Shown here in pieces: positions 25,275-35,869 of a DNA stretch of 64,000 nt (the stretch's first letter is position 1; every line of letters starts with the position of its first letter). Position numbers and translations under genes: made by a program. Source of the stretch: Siphonodentalium dalli (lineage: Eukaryota > Mollusca > Scaphopoda > Gadilida > Siphonodentaliidae); assembly GCA_032622095.1 (NCBI GenBank), contig CP136061.1, positions 257,082,077 through 257,146,076 of the forward strand, read 5' to 3'. Below the pieces are notes generated by a model. The model was not told the origin of the DNA. It ran no database searches and saw only the letters and a list, made by a program, of their open reading frames with translations.

Positions 25275-25770
25275 TGTAGCCTGTTCTCGTTAAAATAAAC
25301 ACATAACGGGGCTTATTTTAATGAGCGAAATAAACTAATATAGTCGTATTATTTAACCTAATATACATGCACGCTATATATATGGACCTATTAAACGCGG
25401 TTTTTAAAACAGTCCAATATCTAATTTTTTTAATAGCAGCATATCCTCGGGTAAATACATGTAGGTTCATATTGGACCTAAGTATTCACATAGGTTAATT
25501 TTTGGACTTGATTCTGTAGTAAGCACACAGTGAGCTTATAGCCATTATTCCGTTGAATGGCGAGGGCCGCATAGAAAACACATTATACAGAGCTTGAATC
25601 TGGTAGGTCGTGTCGATGAAAAAAGCTAGATTAAATAATACTAATATGGGCTTATTTTGCGTTATTTATAGGTCCATATATAAACCGTATATTGCGGTTA
25701 AATAACGCCCAAAGAAGCTTATTTCGCTCATTAAAAAAAGCCCGATATGAGCTTGTTTTCACGAGAGGCT
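25275..25770. repeat. D1 palindromic element, full-length copy
   Basis: Runs from CCTGTTCTCGTTAAAATAA to TTGTTTTCACGAGAGGCTG. The expected downstream linker (GCATG then GTAAGT) is split: GCATG is at 25778-25782, and GGTAAGT only reappears at 29197 after the LINE. Confidence 0.72.
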
Positions 25771-25782
25771 GAAATGTGCATG

Positions 25783-26133
25783 TGCATACAACTACATGTA
25801 TTTGAATCTAATCTGGATTCATCGAGCAGGTCGCTGTCACAATGTCAACAATTAGTCACATCCATGTCCCCAAGTCACGGTATTAATGACTTCTTCGATA
25901 ACTCAATACAGAAACAAATATTTAATGATAATATTCGCACCAAACTTCTCAAAAATAGCAATCGACGTGATCATCCAAGGAACAAACTTAGAACGTATAG
26001 AACATTCAAAACGATGACTTCTTTGGAAATATATATCAACGTCATTTCCGTCCCAAAATAGCGTGAATCCCTGACAAAATTAAGAATAAGTTGCCACACC
26101 TTGGGCATCGAACGCGGACGCTACTTCGATTTC
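25783..26133 (+). pseudogene. LINE reverse-transcriptase C-terminal region, first part
   Basis: In one frame the residues include NKLRTYRTFKT, then after one stop codon (26059-26061) LTKLRISCHTLGIERGRYFDF. The K-L-R-T-Y-R-x-F-K and L-R-I-S-x-H-x-L-x-I-E-x-G-R-Y motifs are characteristic of the region after the polymerase domain in CR1/L2/Jockey-type proteins. The polymerase domain itself is missing, and the internal stop shows the copy is dead. The last codons, GAT TTC, are duplicated on the far side of the nested foldback element, where the same frame continues. Confidence 0.8.
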
Positions 26134-26172
26134 TACGGCGGCCTGGAACCGCCACCCCCTCTTCAGTTAGTA

Positions 26173-26534
26173 TCCTGATATATCAGGTTACGTATCCTGA
26201 TATATCAGGTTAGTATCCTGATATATCAGGCTATTATCCTGATATATCAGGTTATGTATCCTGATATACTAGATTAGTATCCTGATATATCAGGTTATTA
26301 TCCTGATATATCAGGTTACGTATCCTGATATATCAGGTTACGTGTCCTGATATATCAGGTTATTATCCTGATATATCAGGTTACGTATCCTAATATATCA
26401 GGTTATTATCCTGATATACCAGGTTACGTATCCTGATATATCAGGTTACGTATCCTGATATATCAGGTTATTATCCTGATATATCAGGTTATGTATCCTG
26501 ATATATCAGGTTATGTATCCTGATATATCAGGTT
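26173..26534. repeat. Palindromic minisatellite, left arm (17 units)
   Basis: Copies of CCTGATATATCAGG are separated by 7-bp (TTATTAT-type) or 8-bp (TTACGTAT-type) spacers in a mixed order. Three units carry substitutions. The orientation of the spacers is opposite to the right arm. Confidence 0.95.
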
Positions 26535-26639
26535 GTCTCGACCAATCCAGAATGTCGTCTTTCATTGGCGGAGGCTTGTGGTTGGTTCCATATTAAGTTT
26601 GGTGACGATGAGGATGAGTGATGTGGCATGTACAATAGT

Positions 26640-27120
26640 ACATGTAGGCGATTAACCACACACCCTCACCAAACTTCATATGGATCTTCAGGGTGACCTC
26701 TAGATGGGAGCCATCTATTTTTTCCCGAAATTCGTTAGAAAACATGGCCGCCATCAGTCATCTTGGATTTCAAATTTGGATCCATTGGCACACCCAGCAG
26801 AACAAATATCGGAACAAATATTTTAAAACTTTATACAGGCGTGTTTTGGGTCACCTCTGGGGATATCAAATGTTTCCGAATTTCGTTGAAAGCATTTCCG
26901 CCCCTTTTGGATTTTAAACTTTGTATGACTAAATGATTTGGCACAAAATACAGACCACATCTTTTATATAGTCCTTACTGAACTTCATATGGATCTTCTG
27001 GGAGATGGGAGCCACCAAAAATGTCATTGAAAAACATGGGAGGTATCCAATTATTACGCAATTCATGAAAAGAAAACATGGCCGCCAGCAGGATTTCATT
27101 CGCACACCATGCATCCCTCA
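26640..27120. repeat. Dispersed non-coding repeat inside the foldback
   Basis: Contains AAACTTCATATGGATCTTC, AAATTCGTTAGAAAACATGG and CATGGCCGCCA motifs, with a second diverged pass near 26970-27110. A related block lies in intron 1 of the protease gene near 55670-55850. The function is unknown and there is no reading frame of note. Confidence 0.5.
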
Positions 27121-27337
27121 TTTATTGGTGAAATGTTTTAAATGAAAACAAGAGATGGACTGTCGTCCGGTGCATACCCCCTTGTGGATTACCACCTAGT
27201 GTGGGCATATCTATAACTTATGACTGCTATACTCAGACAGATTGGACCCAAAAAATCTGAATTTTCATATAAACAAAGATGAATAACTATAGAACAAAAA
27301 ACAAAACAAAACAGTTGAATGTGCCATTAAATGTCCT

Positions 27338-27810
27338 CATATTGGTGAACATCCATACAAAATTTCATTGAGATCCGAGCATTACTGTTCAAGTTATGAC
27401 CTGAACAGACATCGGATGGCCCAAACAGCCAACATTTCCAGATAAACAAAGATGAATAACTCTAGTATGGAAAAGCGAAACAGAACAACGGAACCCTCTA
27501 TTGAATGTCATCATACTAGTGAACATCCATACCAAATTTCATTGAGATCCCAGCACAACTGTTGAAGTTACGACATGAACAGACATCAGACGGACCAAAA
27601 ATCCAAACTTTCCAGATAAACAATGATGAATAACTCTAGAATGGAAAATCCGAACAAAACGATGGAAACCTCTATTTAATGTCCTCATAGTAGTGAACAT
27701 CCATACCTAATTTCATTGAGATCTGAGCACTACTGTTAAAGTTATGACATGAACAGACATCGACGGACGTACTGACGGACGCACATACAGACGCACGGAC
27801 GGACGGAAAA
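27338..27810. repeat. Roughly 180-bp tandem dispersed repeat (2.5 units) with ACGGACGG tail
   Basis: The landmarks GTGAACATCCATAC, AATTTCATTGAGATC and GACATGAACAGACATC recur three times (about 27345, 27522, 27693), ending in GACGGACG-type repeats. It resembles the GACGG/CGTCC-rich dispersed repeats common in mollusc-like genomes. Confidence 0.75.
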
Positions 27811-28044
27811 TGGGGTATAACAATATCATCTACAGAATACAAGCCCATTGCGTACATTATTGTAACTTTTTGACTTTCCTTCTTCTATAGGAGTCCTTTA
27901 TCATTCTATTGACAGATCAGCATGAAATTAACACCTACCAACGTTGAGCTACAGTGTCATTGACACTTTCATTTGAACTTATTATCTAATCATTTCCGAA
28001 GGGAACTACTCGTCAATGATTATTTAGTATAGAAAGGGTTAATA

Positions 28045-28210
28045 ATGGACTGGTCATCGCTCAGTGGATGGTTCGGTTCTTGCTAACACTTCCGTGACTG
28101 GGGCTCCTTGAAATTTTGCAAAAACCTGTGCCAATGAACTCTTTTATATATGCGAGTCTCCTACTGGTAGCCTCGCATATATAAGAGCATATACATTGGC
28201 CTAACAATAT
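28045..28210. mobile_element. Truncated piggyBac-like MITE with 71-bp hairpin
   Basis: Shares GGGGCTCCTTGAAATTTTGC and the following hairpin (28130-28200, GCCAATG... to ...CATTGGC) with the complete copies at 59090-59327 and 62129-62370. Its right end is replaced by the inner arm block of the surrounding foldback element. Confidence 0.6.
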
Positions 28211-28276
28211 TGACTAAGAATCCAACCAACCACAAGCCTCCGCCAATGAGACGACACTCTGGATTGGTCGAGACAT

Positions 28277-28617
28277 AACCTGATATATCGGGATAATAAC
28301 CTGATATATCAGGATACGTAACCTGATATATCAGGATAATAACCTGATATATCAGGATACATAACCTGATATATCAGGATAATAACCTGATATATCAGGA
28401 TACGTAACCTGATATATCAGGATACGTAACCTGATATATCAGGATACGTAACCTGATATATCAAGAGAATAACCTGATATATCAGGATACGTAACCTGAT
28501 ATATCAGGATACGTAACCTGATATATCAGGATAATAACCTGATATATCAGGATACGTAACCTGATATATCAGGATACTAACCTGATATATCAGGATAGGT
28601 AACCTGATATATCAGGA
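28277..28617. repeat. Palindromic minisatellite, right arm (16 units)
   Basis: The same 14-bp palindrome with inverted spacers (ATAATAA or ATACGTAA). The order of 7-bp and 8-bp spacers resembles the left arm but is not identical, so the arms have drifted or exchanged units. Confidence 0.95.
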
Positions 28618-28662
28618 AACTAACTGAAGAGGAGGTGGCGGTTCCAGGCCGCCGTAGATTTC

Positions 28663-29196
28663 GACGAAGCGGACCGAATTTGCGAAACATGCAATGAAAT
28701 CGACAATTATTTACTGTACTTCTTCTGTCAGACGAGAACATATCACCCAATCTGTTAAACATCCCCAACGAGAAACTATTTAAACAAATAATGATCAGCA
28801 GCGACTCAAAAACTATGCGGGCTTTGGTGCACACTTTGTCCACTATGGATTGAAAAAGAAAGGGGTTTGGCAACAGAGTAACGACTCTTAAATCGAGTAC
28901 AACAAAAAAGGAACAAAGATTCTTCGACTTGAGACCATGTCAGTGTTGCCAGTATCAACTCTGAATGGTATGTTTGCCAATCATCTACATATATTATCTG
29001 AACGTATGATAGGCATATACCGGTATAACATATGTATATTGTCATATATAAGCATATACCGCCATATATCATTGTTGTTACATTGTACTTAACTTTGTTT
29101 CATGTAATCCGTCCATTTTGTCTTGTTATTCTGTGTTCATGTACATTTGACCATATATGGTGTAACGTACAAATAAACATGATTGGTTGATTGATT
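28663..29196 (+). pseudogene. LINE reverse-transcriptase C-terminal region, second part, and 3' UTR
   Basis: In the frame set by the first part the residues read DEADRICETC then NYLLYFFCQT, matching the C-x2-C and following F/L-x2-C motif of these proteins. A stop and a frameshift follow (near 28758); an offset frame continues as LLNIPNEKLFKQIM to a stop after STMD. The 3' UTR is about 330 bp and ends with AATAAA and TTGATTGATTG. Confidence 0.75.
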
Positions 29197-29700
29197 GGTA
29201 AGTCATGTGTTTATTCGTGTTGTTTTCCAGCCTGTGTTCGAGAAAATAATCCCATAACGGGCTTATTTTAATGAGCGAAATAAGCTCATATTGGAATTAT
29301 TAAGACTCATTATATATGTATGCTATATTTGAACCTAAAACAAGGATGTTAAAACAGTCCAATGTGGGATTATTTCCATAAGAAATAAGCCCATATTGGT
29401 ATTATTTAATCCACCTTTATTCATCGCAACATATATTCTCGTAAAAATAGGTTCATATTGGATCTAAAGATTCACATAGATTCATATTGGACTTATTCGA
29501 TTCTGAAATAAACCCACAGTGAACTACTACCCGCTATTCAGCTAAGTGGCATGGGCCACAGTTAAAACACATTTTAAAGAGCGTGAGTCTGGTATGTCGT
29601 GTCGATGAAAACATTGAGGTTAAATAATGCCAGTATGAGCTTAATTCGCTCATTAAAATAAGCCCGTTATGTGCTTATTTTTATGAGAACAGGATGAAAC
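29197..29700. repeat. D1 linker and full-length D1 copy
   Basis: GGTAAGTCATGTG...GTTTTCCAG is followed by a complete D1 from CCTGTGTTCGAGAAAATAA to TATTTTTATGAGAACAGG. It is the other half of the site split by the LINE. Confidence 0.7.
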
Positions 29701-32700
29701 ATATCCTCGTGCAAATAGGTTCATATTGGACCTACATGTAACTATTCACATGTTTATGTTGGAACTATCTGATTCTGAAATAAGTACATACTGAGTCCCT
29801 TATTCCGTTGAATGGCGCCAAACACCCTACAAAGAGCGTAGCTTTGGTAAGTTGTGTTTATGAAAAAAGGCAGATTAAATCATTCCGATATGGGCTCATT
29901 TCGTATGTAAATAGTCCCACATTGTACTGTGTTTTAAACAGACTGTTCCCCAAAATTCCGCACATTATCTGCTTATAAATAATTTATTTTAGGTAGATAA
30001 TCTGATTAGAATGTCCTCATTTTCAGTCCATAATGTGCTGAAAATGAGAATATTTTAGTCACATTATCGACTCATAATGGGGCAATTCAGATTATGTGCG
30101 GACAATCACACAACTAAGCCAACCCATAACTTTTCAGATGTACGCTATTTAAAGACATAATATGGATTTGTTCGGGTATGTGAAACTGATAAGTTAGCAT
30201 TCAGGCGCTATGTCAACTGGAGGAATGTAGCATTTTAGTAACATATGGCAATAGTCCCATATTGTACTGCTTTAAAAGCCGAGATTTAGGTCAATATAGA
30301 GCTTATAAATATTGCGATTAAATAATGCCAAAATTATCGCTCGTTAAAATACGGCCGTTAAGTGCTTATTTTCACGAAAATAGCTTGACATCTGCATGGC
30401 AAGTGTTGAGTTGTTTAATCGTGTTGTTTTCCAGCCTGTTGACGTGAAAATAAGCACACCACGTGCCTATCTCATATTGTTATGTGCTTATTTTCATGAG
30501 AACAGGGTGACGTCTGCATGGTAAGTCTTGAGTTGGTTTATTTGTGTTGTGCCACAACACGAATTGCTAAAATAAGCATGACGAGCTTATCGCATATTGA
30601 AATATCTATATAGGGCTGTTATAATAACCAGCGTTTAGGCCCATATGAAGCTTATTTAGTTTTCAAATAATGGCAGTTTGCAGTCTGTTTTCGTGAAAAT
30701 AAACACAAAACAGGACTTATTTTAATGAGCGAAATAAGCTCATACAGAGGTATAATTTAACTTAATATGTATACATGTACGCTATATATATGGACCTATA
30801 AACGCGGCTTTTTAAACAGACAATATCAGACTGTTCTATCGAACTAGTCCCATGTTGGTATTATTAAATCTAATTTGTTTTCATCGCAACATATCCTCAT
30901 GTAAATAGGTTCATATTTGACCTTTAAGTATTCACATAGGTTCTTTTGATTCTGATATAAGTCCACAGTAAGCTTATAGCCATTATTCGGTTGAATGGCG
31001 AGGGCAGCATTGACTATAAAGAGCTTGAATCTGGTAGGTTGTGTCGATGAAAAAAGCTAGATTAATAATACTGATATGGGTTTATTTCAGTAAAAACAAT
31101 ACAATTAGGGTAGCTTTGGTAAGTAAGTGATAAACTAAGGTAGATAAAATAATGCCAATATGGGCTTATTTCTTATGTAAATAGTCCCATATTGTACCGT
31201 TTTAAACAGCCTGTTCCCCAAATTCCCGCACATTATCTGCTTATATAAAAAGTAAATATTCTAGGTAGATAATCTGCTTATGAACGCTCTCATTTTGAGT
31301 CGATAATGTGCTGAAAATTATACAAAATTAGTCACATTATCGCCTCATAATGGAACAATTCTAAGCAGATTATGAGCGGACAATGACACAACTAAGCCAA
31401 CCCACAGCTTATCAGATGTACGCACTTTAAAGACATATTATGGACTTGTACGGGTATGTGAAACTGATAAGTTAGCATTCAGGCGCTATGTCAAGTAAAT
31501 CGACCGTACCTCTCCATAGAAATCATCGTCTGAACTACGCTCAATTGTAAATATTTACTTCTGGAATCGGGACTATTGGCGACAATACGGGCTTATATCA
31601 TATTATTATGTGCCTATTTTCACGAGAACAGTCTTGAGTTGGTTTATTTGTGTTGTATTCCACAACACAAATTGCAAAAATAATCATAAGATGTTCTTAT
31701 CGCATATTGAAATATCCCATATAGGGCTGTTATAATAATCAAATAATCAAATAATGACAATATGCAGCTTGTTCTCGTAAAAATAAGCTCATAACGGGCT
31801 TATTTTAATGAGCGAATTAAGCTCATACTGCCATTATTGAACCTAAACGCGATTTTTAAAGCAGTCAAATGTTGGACTATTTCCATGTAAGCCCATATTG
31901 GTATTATTTAATCTACTTTTTTTCATCTCAACATATCCTCAGGTTTATATTGGACCTAAATATTCACACAGTTCATATTGGACTTATTTTATTCTGAAAT
32001 AAGCCCACGTGAGCGTATACCAGTTATTCCGTAGAATGGCGCAGGCCACAGTGAAAATACCTTCTAAAGAGCGTGAATCTAGTAAGTTATCTCGATGAGA
32101 ATAGGTAGATAGATTAAATAGTGCCAATATGGGCATATTTCGTATGTAAATAGTCCCATGTTAGACTGTCTTAAAACCCGCATTTTCTGTCCATATCGTA
32201 TACTGCGGTTAAATAATGGCAATATTTAGTTCATAATAACATGGCGTTTATGTGCTTATTTTCACGAGAACAGTCTGCATGTTGACATTATTTGAAAACT
32301 GAAATACGCTCCATAAGGCCTAAACGCTAGTTATTAAAACAGCTTTACATGTACATGTATATGGGTTATTTCAATATGAGGAAAACCCGTATTGTGCTTA
32401 TTTCACGAGAACACGATTAAACAACTCAAGACTTGTCATGCTGTTCTCATGAAAATAAGTACAAAACGGACATATTTTAATGCGCGATATAAGCTGATAT
32501 TGGAATTATTTTGCGACAATATACGCTCAATATGGATCTAACACACTGTTTTTATAAATAAAACAGTACAATATGGGATTATTTCCATACATATCAAGCC
32601 CAAATTGAAATGATTTAATCTGCCTCTTTTCATCGACACGACTTACCAATTTCACGATCTTTATAATGTTTTCACTGCGGCCATAACGGAATAACGATTT

Positions 32701-32917
32701 AAGCTCACTATGGAGTTATTTCATAATCAAATTATTTCAAATATCAACCTATGCGAATAGCTACATGTAGGTCCAATTTGAACCTATTTGCACGACGATG
32801 TGTTTCATCCTGTTCTCGTAAAAATAAGCACATAACGCTGCGAAACGGGCTTATTTTAATGAGCGAATTAAGCTCCCATTGTCATTATTTAACAACCTAA
32901 ACTTGTTTATCGACATG
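29701..32917. repeat. Patchwork of D1 and D2 fragments
   Basis: Nearly all of this stretch can be read as D1 arms, D1 centres, truncated D2 copies (starts near 29938 and 31203) and GGTAAGT linkers. The junction of a truncated D2 with GTGAAACTGATAAGTTAGCATTC is present twice (near 30170-30215 and 31450-31495), showing that a composite segment was duplicated. No gene or RNA is seen. Confidence 0.65.
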
Positions 32918-33255
32918 CAGCCTGTTCTCCCGAAAACCCGCAGATTATCTGCTTATACATAAACATTTTTAGGTAGATAATATGCTTATAATCTCATAAA
33001 TTTAAGTCGATAATGTGCTGAAAATGAGACAATTTTAGTCACATTATCGACTGCTAATGAGTCGATTGTAATCAGATTGTGTGCAGAAAATGACACAAAT
33101 AAGCCAACTCACGGTTTTCATGTGTATGTTCTTTATAGCATGTGTTTTCAATGTGGCCGCGCCATAAAACGAAATGACGGATATGATCTATTATCTGCTT
33201 ATTTCACAATAAATTATGTGCCTATTATGTGCCTATTTGAGGGAGGATATGTTGC
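32918..33255 (+). repeat. D2 dispersed element copy
   Basis: From CAGCCTGTTCTCCCG to GGGAGGATATGTTG. The following bases, CGACACGACATACC, continue into a D1 centre and serve as the uninterrupted counterpart of the site entered by the 3.7-kb foldback element. Confidence 0.72.
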
Positions 33256-33450
33256 GACACGACATACCAGATTCACGCTCTTTATAATGTGTTTTAACTG
33301 CGGCTCGCTTCATTCAACTAAATAACGGGTATAAACTCACTAATGGCTTATTTCCGAATCAATTAAGTCCATTGAAACATATGTTAATATGTATGCCCAA
33401 TATGAACCTATTTTCGCGAGGATAAGTTGCGATGAAAAACGGTAGATTTA

Positions 33451-33932
33451 AAGGTACTCAATCCGTAAAAAGGGTCCCCATCTCAACAGATTCCAACAAC
33501 AACAATCCGATCAGAGGGTCCTATATTACTATTTCTTTGGCTTTGGGGGTAAAAAACATTTGATTCGAGTCGAGGAACCCATCAAACAAAGCTCAGAGTT
33601 ATTAGATATTGATTTTTGAAATTTGTTAATTGCTCGAGATGAGTACTAATAACTGCCGTCAATTTGGTAACCTGCTCGAGATTTTACGCCAAAACTCTAT
33701 TCAAACAGACAAGGATGGATAACTCTATAATCAAGTGGTAATAATAACGAAATTTTGACTGTCTTCTGGGCCAGAAAGAATTCCCGATAATGAAAAATAA
33801 TAGATTTCTAAAATCGATATCTAACAAATCTGAGCTTTGATGGGTGACTTCCTCGACTCGAATCAAATATTTTTGACCACCGAACCCATTGAAATAGTAT
33901 TTGATAGGAGTTTTATCGGATTGAGTACCTTT
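33451..33932. mobile_element. 482-bp palindromic element E, copy 1
   Basis: Opens AAGGTACTCAATCCG and closes with the inverse. The interior is also inverted (TTGATTCGAGTCGAGGAA near 33560 against its complement near 33850). It interrupts a D1 right arm; the flanks join as GATTTAATAATGACAATATG, close to the D1 consensus, consistent with a TA-type target. A diverged copy is near 46.59-47.03 kb. Confidence 0.78.
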
Positions 33933-34200
33933 AATAATGACAATATGGGAGATAGTCCCATATTGGACTGTTTTATAAACTGAGTTTTAGGTCCATATAG
34001 AGCGTATATTGTGATTAAATAATACCAATAGGGGCTTATATCGCTCATTAAAATAAGACCGTTACGTGCTTATTTTTATGGAAACCATACATGTACTCCC
34101 ATAGTGTACGTTTATCTCCACACAGAGCCTATATTGATATGAGCTTATTTCGCTCATTAAAATAAGCCGGGAGTGTGGCTATTTTCACGAGAACAGGCTG
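33933..34200. repeat. D1 right arm and tip fragments
   Basis: The continuation of the D1 arm (GTCCCATATTGGACTG, GCGTATATTG) through GCTCATTAAAATAAG to CACGAGAACAGGCTG. This is the last D1 copy of the dense cluster. Confidence 0.65.
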
Positions 34201-34580
34201 TGAAGTAGCATATACATGTACTATACATTCCTTTTTCATATACATATGTTGTACTTCCGTATATATTCATATTAAAATATTCTTCATATTTCATACAGAA
34301 TACTATATCATTATGTCCATGCAGTGTATCACAACTACAATTTACCATATCTTATCCTAATTTAATTAAAGGTTTAAACCAAAACATAGTTCGTACTTTA
34401 ATTGGGTCGGGTTGTTCCGGGTCGCTTGGTGTCGGTTGTGCCTGGGGCGGATGGTCCCGTTCCTGTATATACAACTATATACATGTGTATATAGTACATC
34501 TGACTACAGACCGAATCGGGACCACAGGGACAACTCGCGCGGGCGTATGTTAGGGTGGGTTGTCCAGATTTTCCGGGGCT
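34201..34580. other. Unique stretch
   Basis: AT-rich then GC-richer DNA with no exon, RNA or repeat that I recognise. Confidence 0.4.
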
Positions 34581-34589
34581 GGTTGTCTC

Positions 34590-34965
34590 ACGTTTTTATT
34601 AGCTCGTCTCAGGTGGAGCTATTGTCATCACTCTTCGTCCGTCGTCCGTCCATCGTCCGTCCGTCCGTCCATCCGTCCGTCTACAATTCTTTGAACATCT
34701 TCTCCTCTGGAACCATGAAACCGAATGGGTTCATATTTGGTGTGTATGTTTCCTAGGTGACTCTCATTCAGATTTGTTCAAATGAGGACACTGGGTCAAA
34801 TGGTTGCGAAGCCAGGGCCATAACTCTTTGCCACCATAGTAATTCTTACAACGACTTCTCAAATTTCATTGGGCCGAATGGGTTCGTATTTGATACAAAG
34901 GGTCCTTGGGGGACTGTTATTCAGATTTGTTCAAATGAGGTCACTGGATCGAATGTGGGCTCAAT
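34590..34965. repeat. CGTCC-rich dispersed repeat, copy 1
   Basis: An AGCTATTGTCATCAC lead, then CGTCCGTC repeats, then two passes of a block with GAATGGGTTCATATTTG, AGATTTGTTCAAATGAGG and AGCCAGGGCCATAACTC. A second copy is at about 35870-36190. The class is common in mollusc-like genomes and is non-coding. Confidence 0.75.
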
Positions 34966-35333
34966 TTAACAAACAAAAAAATTAGTTTTTAAACATTTTA
35001 TAAAATTTGAAAAAAGTGACACCATTATAACATCTGCAGAGTTATGAAACTTTAATCTTTAATGAAATTACAGAAATATTCCATTACCCATCCCCCATCC
35101 CATATGGCCCAGACCCACCCCACCCTGCAGTGGCCTGCACCCAACCAACATCCCTTCCAACGGATATCATCTCCAGCTTCCAACTTTAATACCTGTTCTA
35201 TTAAAGTTGCAGATATATCTTTGTGGATAGACAGAGAGAGACACATGTCATTAATCTAGATTACAATAAAATGTCACCTGGCAGCTTGTGTAAACATTAC
35301 TGCTAGCAATTTTAAACAAACTGCCTGAATTTA
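34966..35333. other. Unique stretch
   Basis: No gene-like signal. Short frames on both strands have ordinary composition and no motif. Confidence 0.4.
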
Positions 35334-35754
35334 GTGTCTGACATTTGCATAATGAGGTCCCCAGAGGGTCAATTTAGTGTTGCAACCCTGTACAGCAGGC
35401 TAGCATCACCAAATACACCCTCCATGGACTTAATTCTGCTTAGGCATCATCTTCTGGGAAGTATCTTAAGTATCAAATTGAAATTTTGTTTTAGTTACTT
35501 TTTTACTTTTTCCCTTCTGTTCAGTTTCTATGCCCCCCCCCCCAATTTGCAGAAGATAAAATGCATAATTGAGGTGCTCAATGGGTGTGCATTACAAACT
35601 TCAACTTTAGAACTTAAATCTGTTCCTATATAGGTTTCCCATGGCTGGTGAGGCCTAATCAGACTGAGGATGAATCTGGTGATGCTAGCACACCTTGCGG
35701 AATATTGTCATTAAATTCACCATTTGGGGACCTCATTCTGCAAATGTCTGACAC
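35334..35754. mobile_element. MITE-like element C (GAGGTCCCC TIR), copy 1
   Basis: Terminal inverted repeats of about 45 bp start GTGTCTGACATTTGC and include AATGAGGTCCCC. The inner block AGCAGGCTAGCATCACC is shared with the copy at 54393-54662. A short copy, little more than the two ends, lies at 36194-36296. No protein is encoded. Confidence 0.75.
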
Positions 35755-35869
35755 ACTATATGCAGACATGGCTGGCATATTATTTTCTTAACCACCGCTT
35801 ATCCAGATGAAATCATACCCTGATTTTTCAAAGAAACATTGGGGGGGGTATATTGGATTGAATTTGTCT

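Larger units (their letters stand above)
26134..28656. mobile_element. 2.5-kb foldback element with palindromic-minisatellite arms
   Basis: The ends are perfect inverted repeats beginning TACGGCGGCCTGGAACCGCC. Each roughly 470-bp arm contains an array of the 14-bp palindrome CCTGATATATCAGG (17 copies left, 16 right) and then a unique inner block (GACCAATCCAGA... left; its inverse right). GATTTC flanks both sides (26128-26133, 28657-28662). Removing the element restores an uninterrupted LINE frame. The roughly 1.6-kb interior holds dispersed repeats and a truncated piggyBac-like MITE, but no transposase. Confidence 0.88.
25783..29196 (+). mobile_element. 5'-truncated LINE with a nested foldback insertion
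   Basis: The LINE sequence is 25783-26133 plus 28663-29196; the middle is a later insertion. The coding part is the C-terminal tail of a CR1/L2-like or related endonuclease-reverse transcriptase protein. The 3' end has AATAAA at 29172 followed by a short TTGATTGATTG tail, typical of some non-LTR elements. It sits exactly between the GCATG and GGTAAGT halves of a D1 linker that occurs intact elsewhere in the window. Confidence 0.8.

Noticed and set aside
25747-26061. 104-residue plus-strand frame as an independent gene
   Set aside because: Its first residues come from a D1 tip and the rest is the tail of a LINE reverse-transcriptase protein with an internal stop; the motif continues past the stop in the same frame.
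26173-28617. Arrays of a short palindromic repeat with regular spacers, resembling a CRISPR array
   Set aside because: The spacers are 7-8 bp and nearly constant, there are no cas genes, and the context is a eukaryotic transposable element.
28577-28873. 98-residue minus-strand frame
   Set aside because: It is the antisense of the LINE tail and runs into the palindromic minisatellite; the plus strand carries the recognisable motifs.
34412-34756. 114-residue frame containing a VRRPSIVRPSVHPSV-type repeat
   Set aside because: The repeat is the CGTCCGTC simple-sequence part of a dispersed non-coding repeat.
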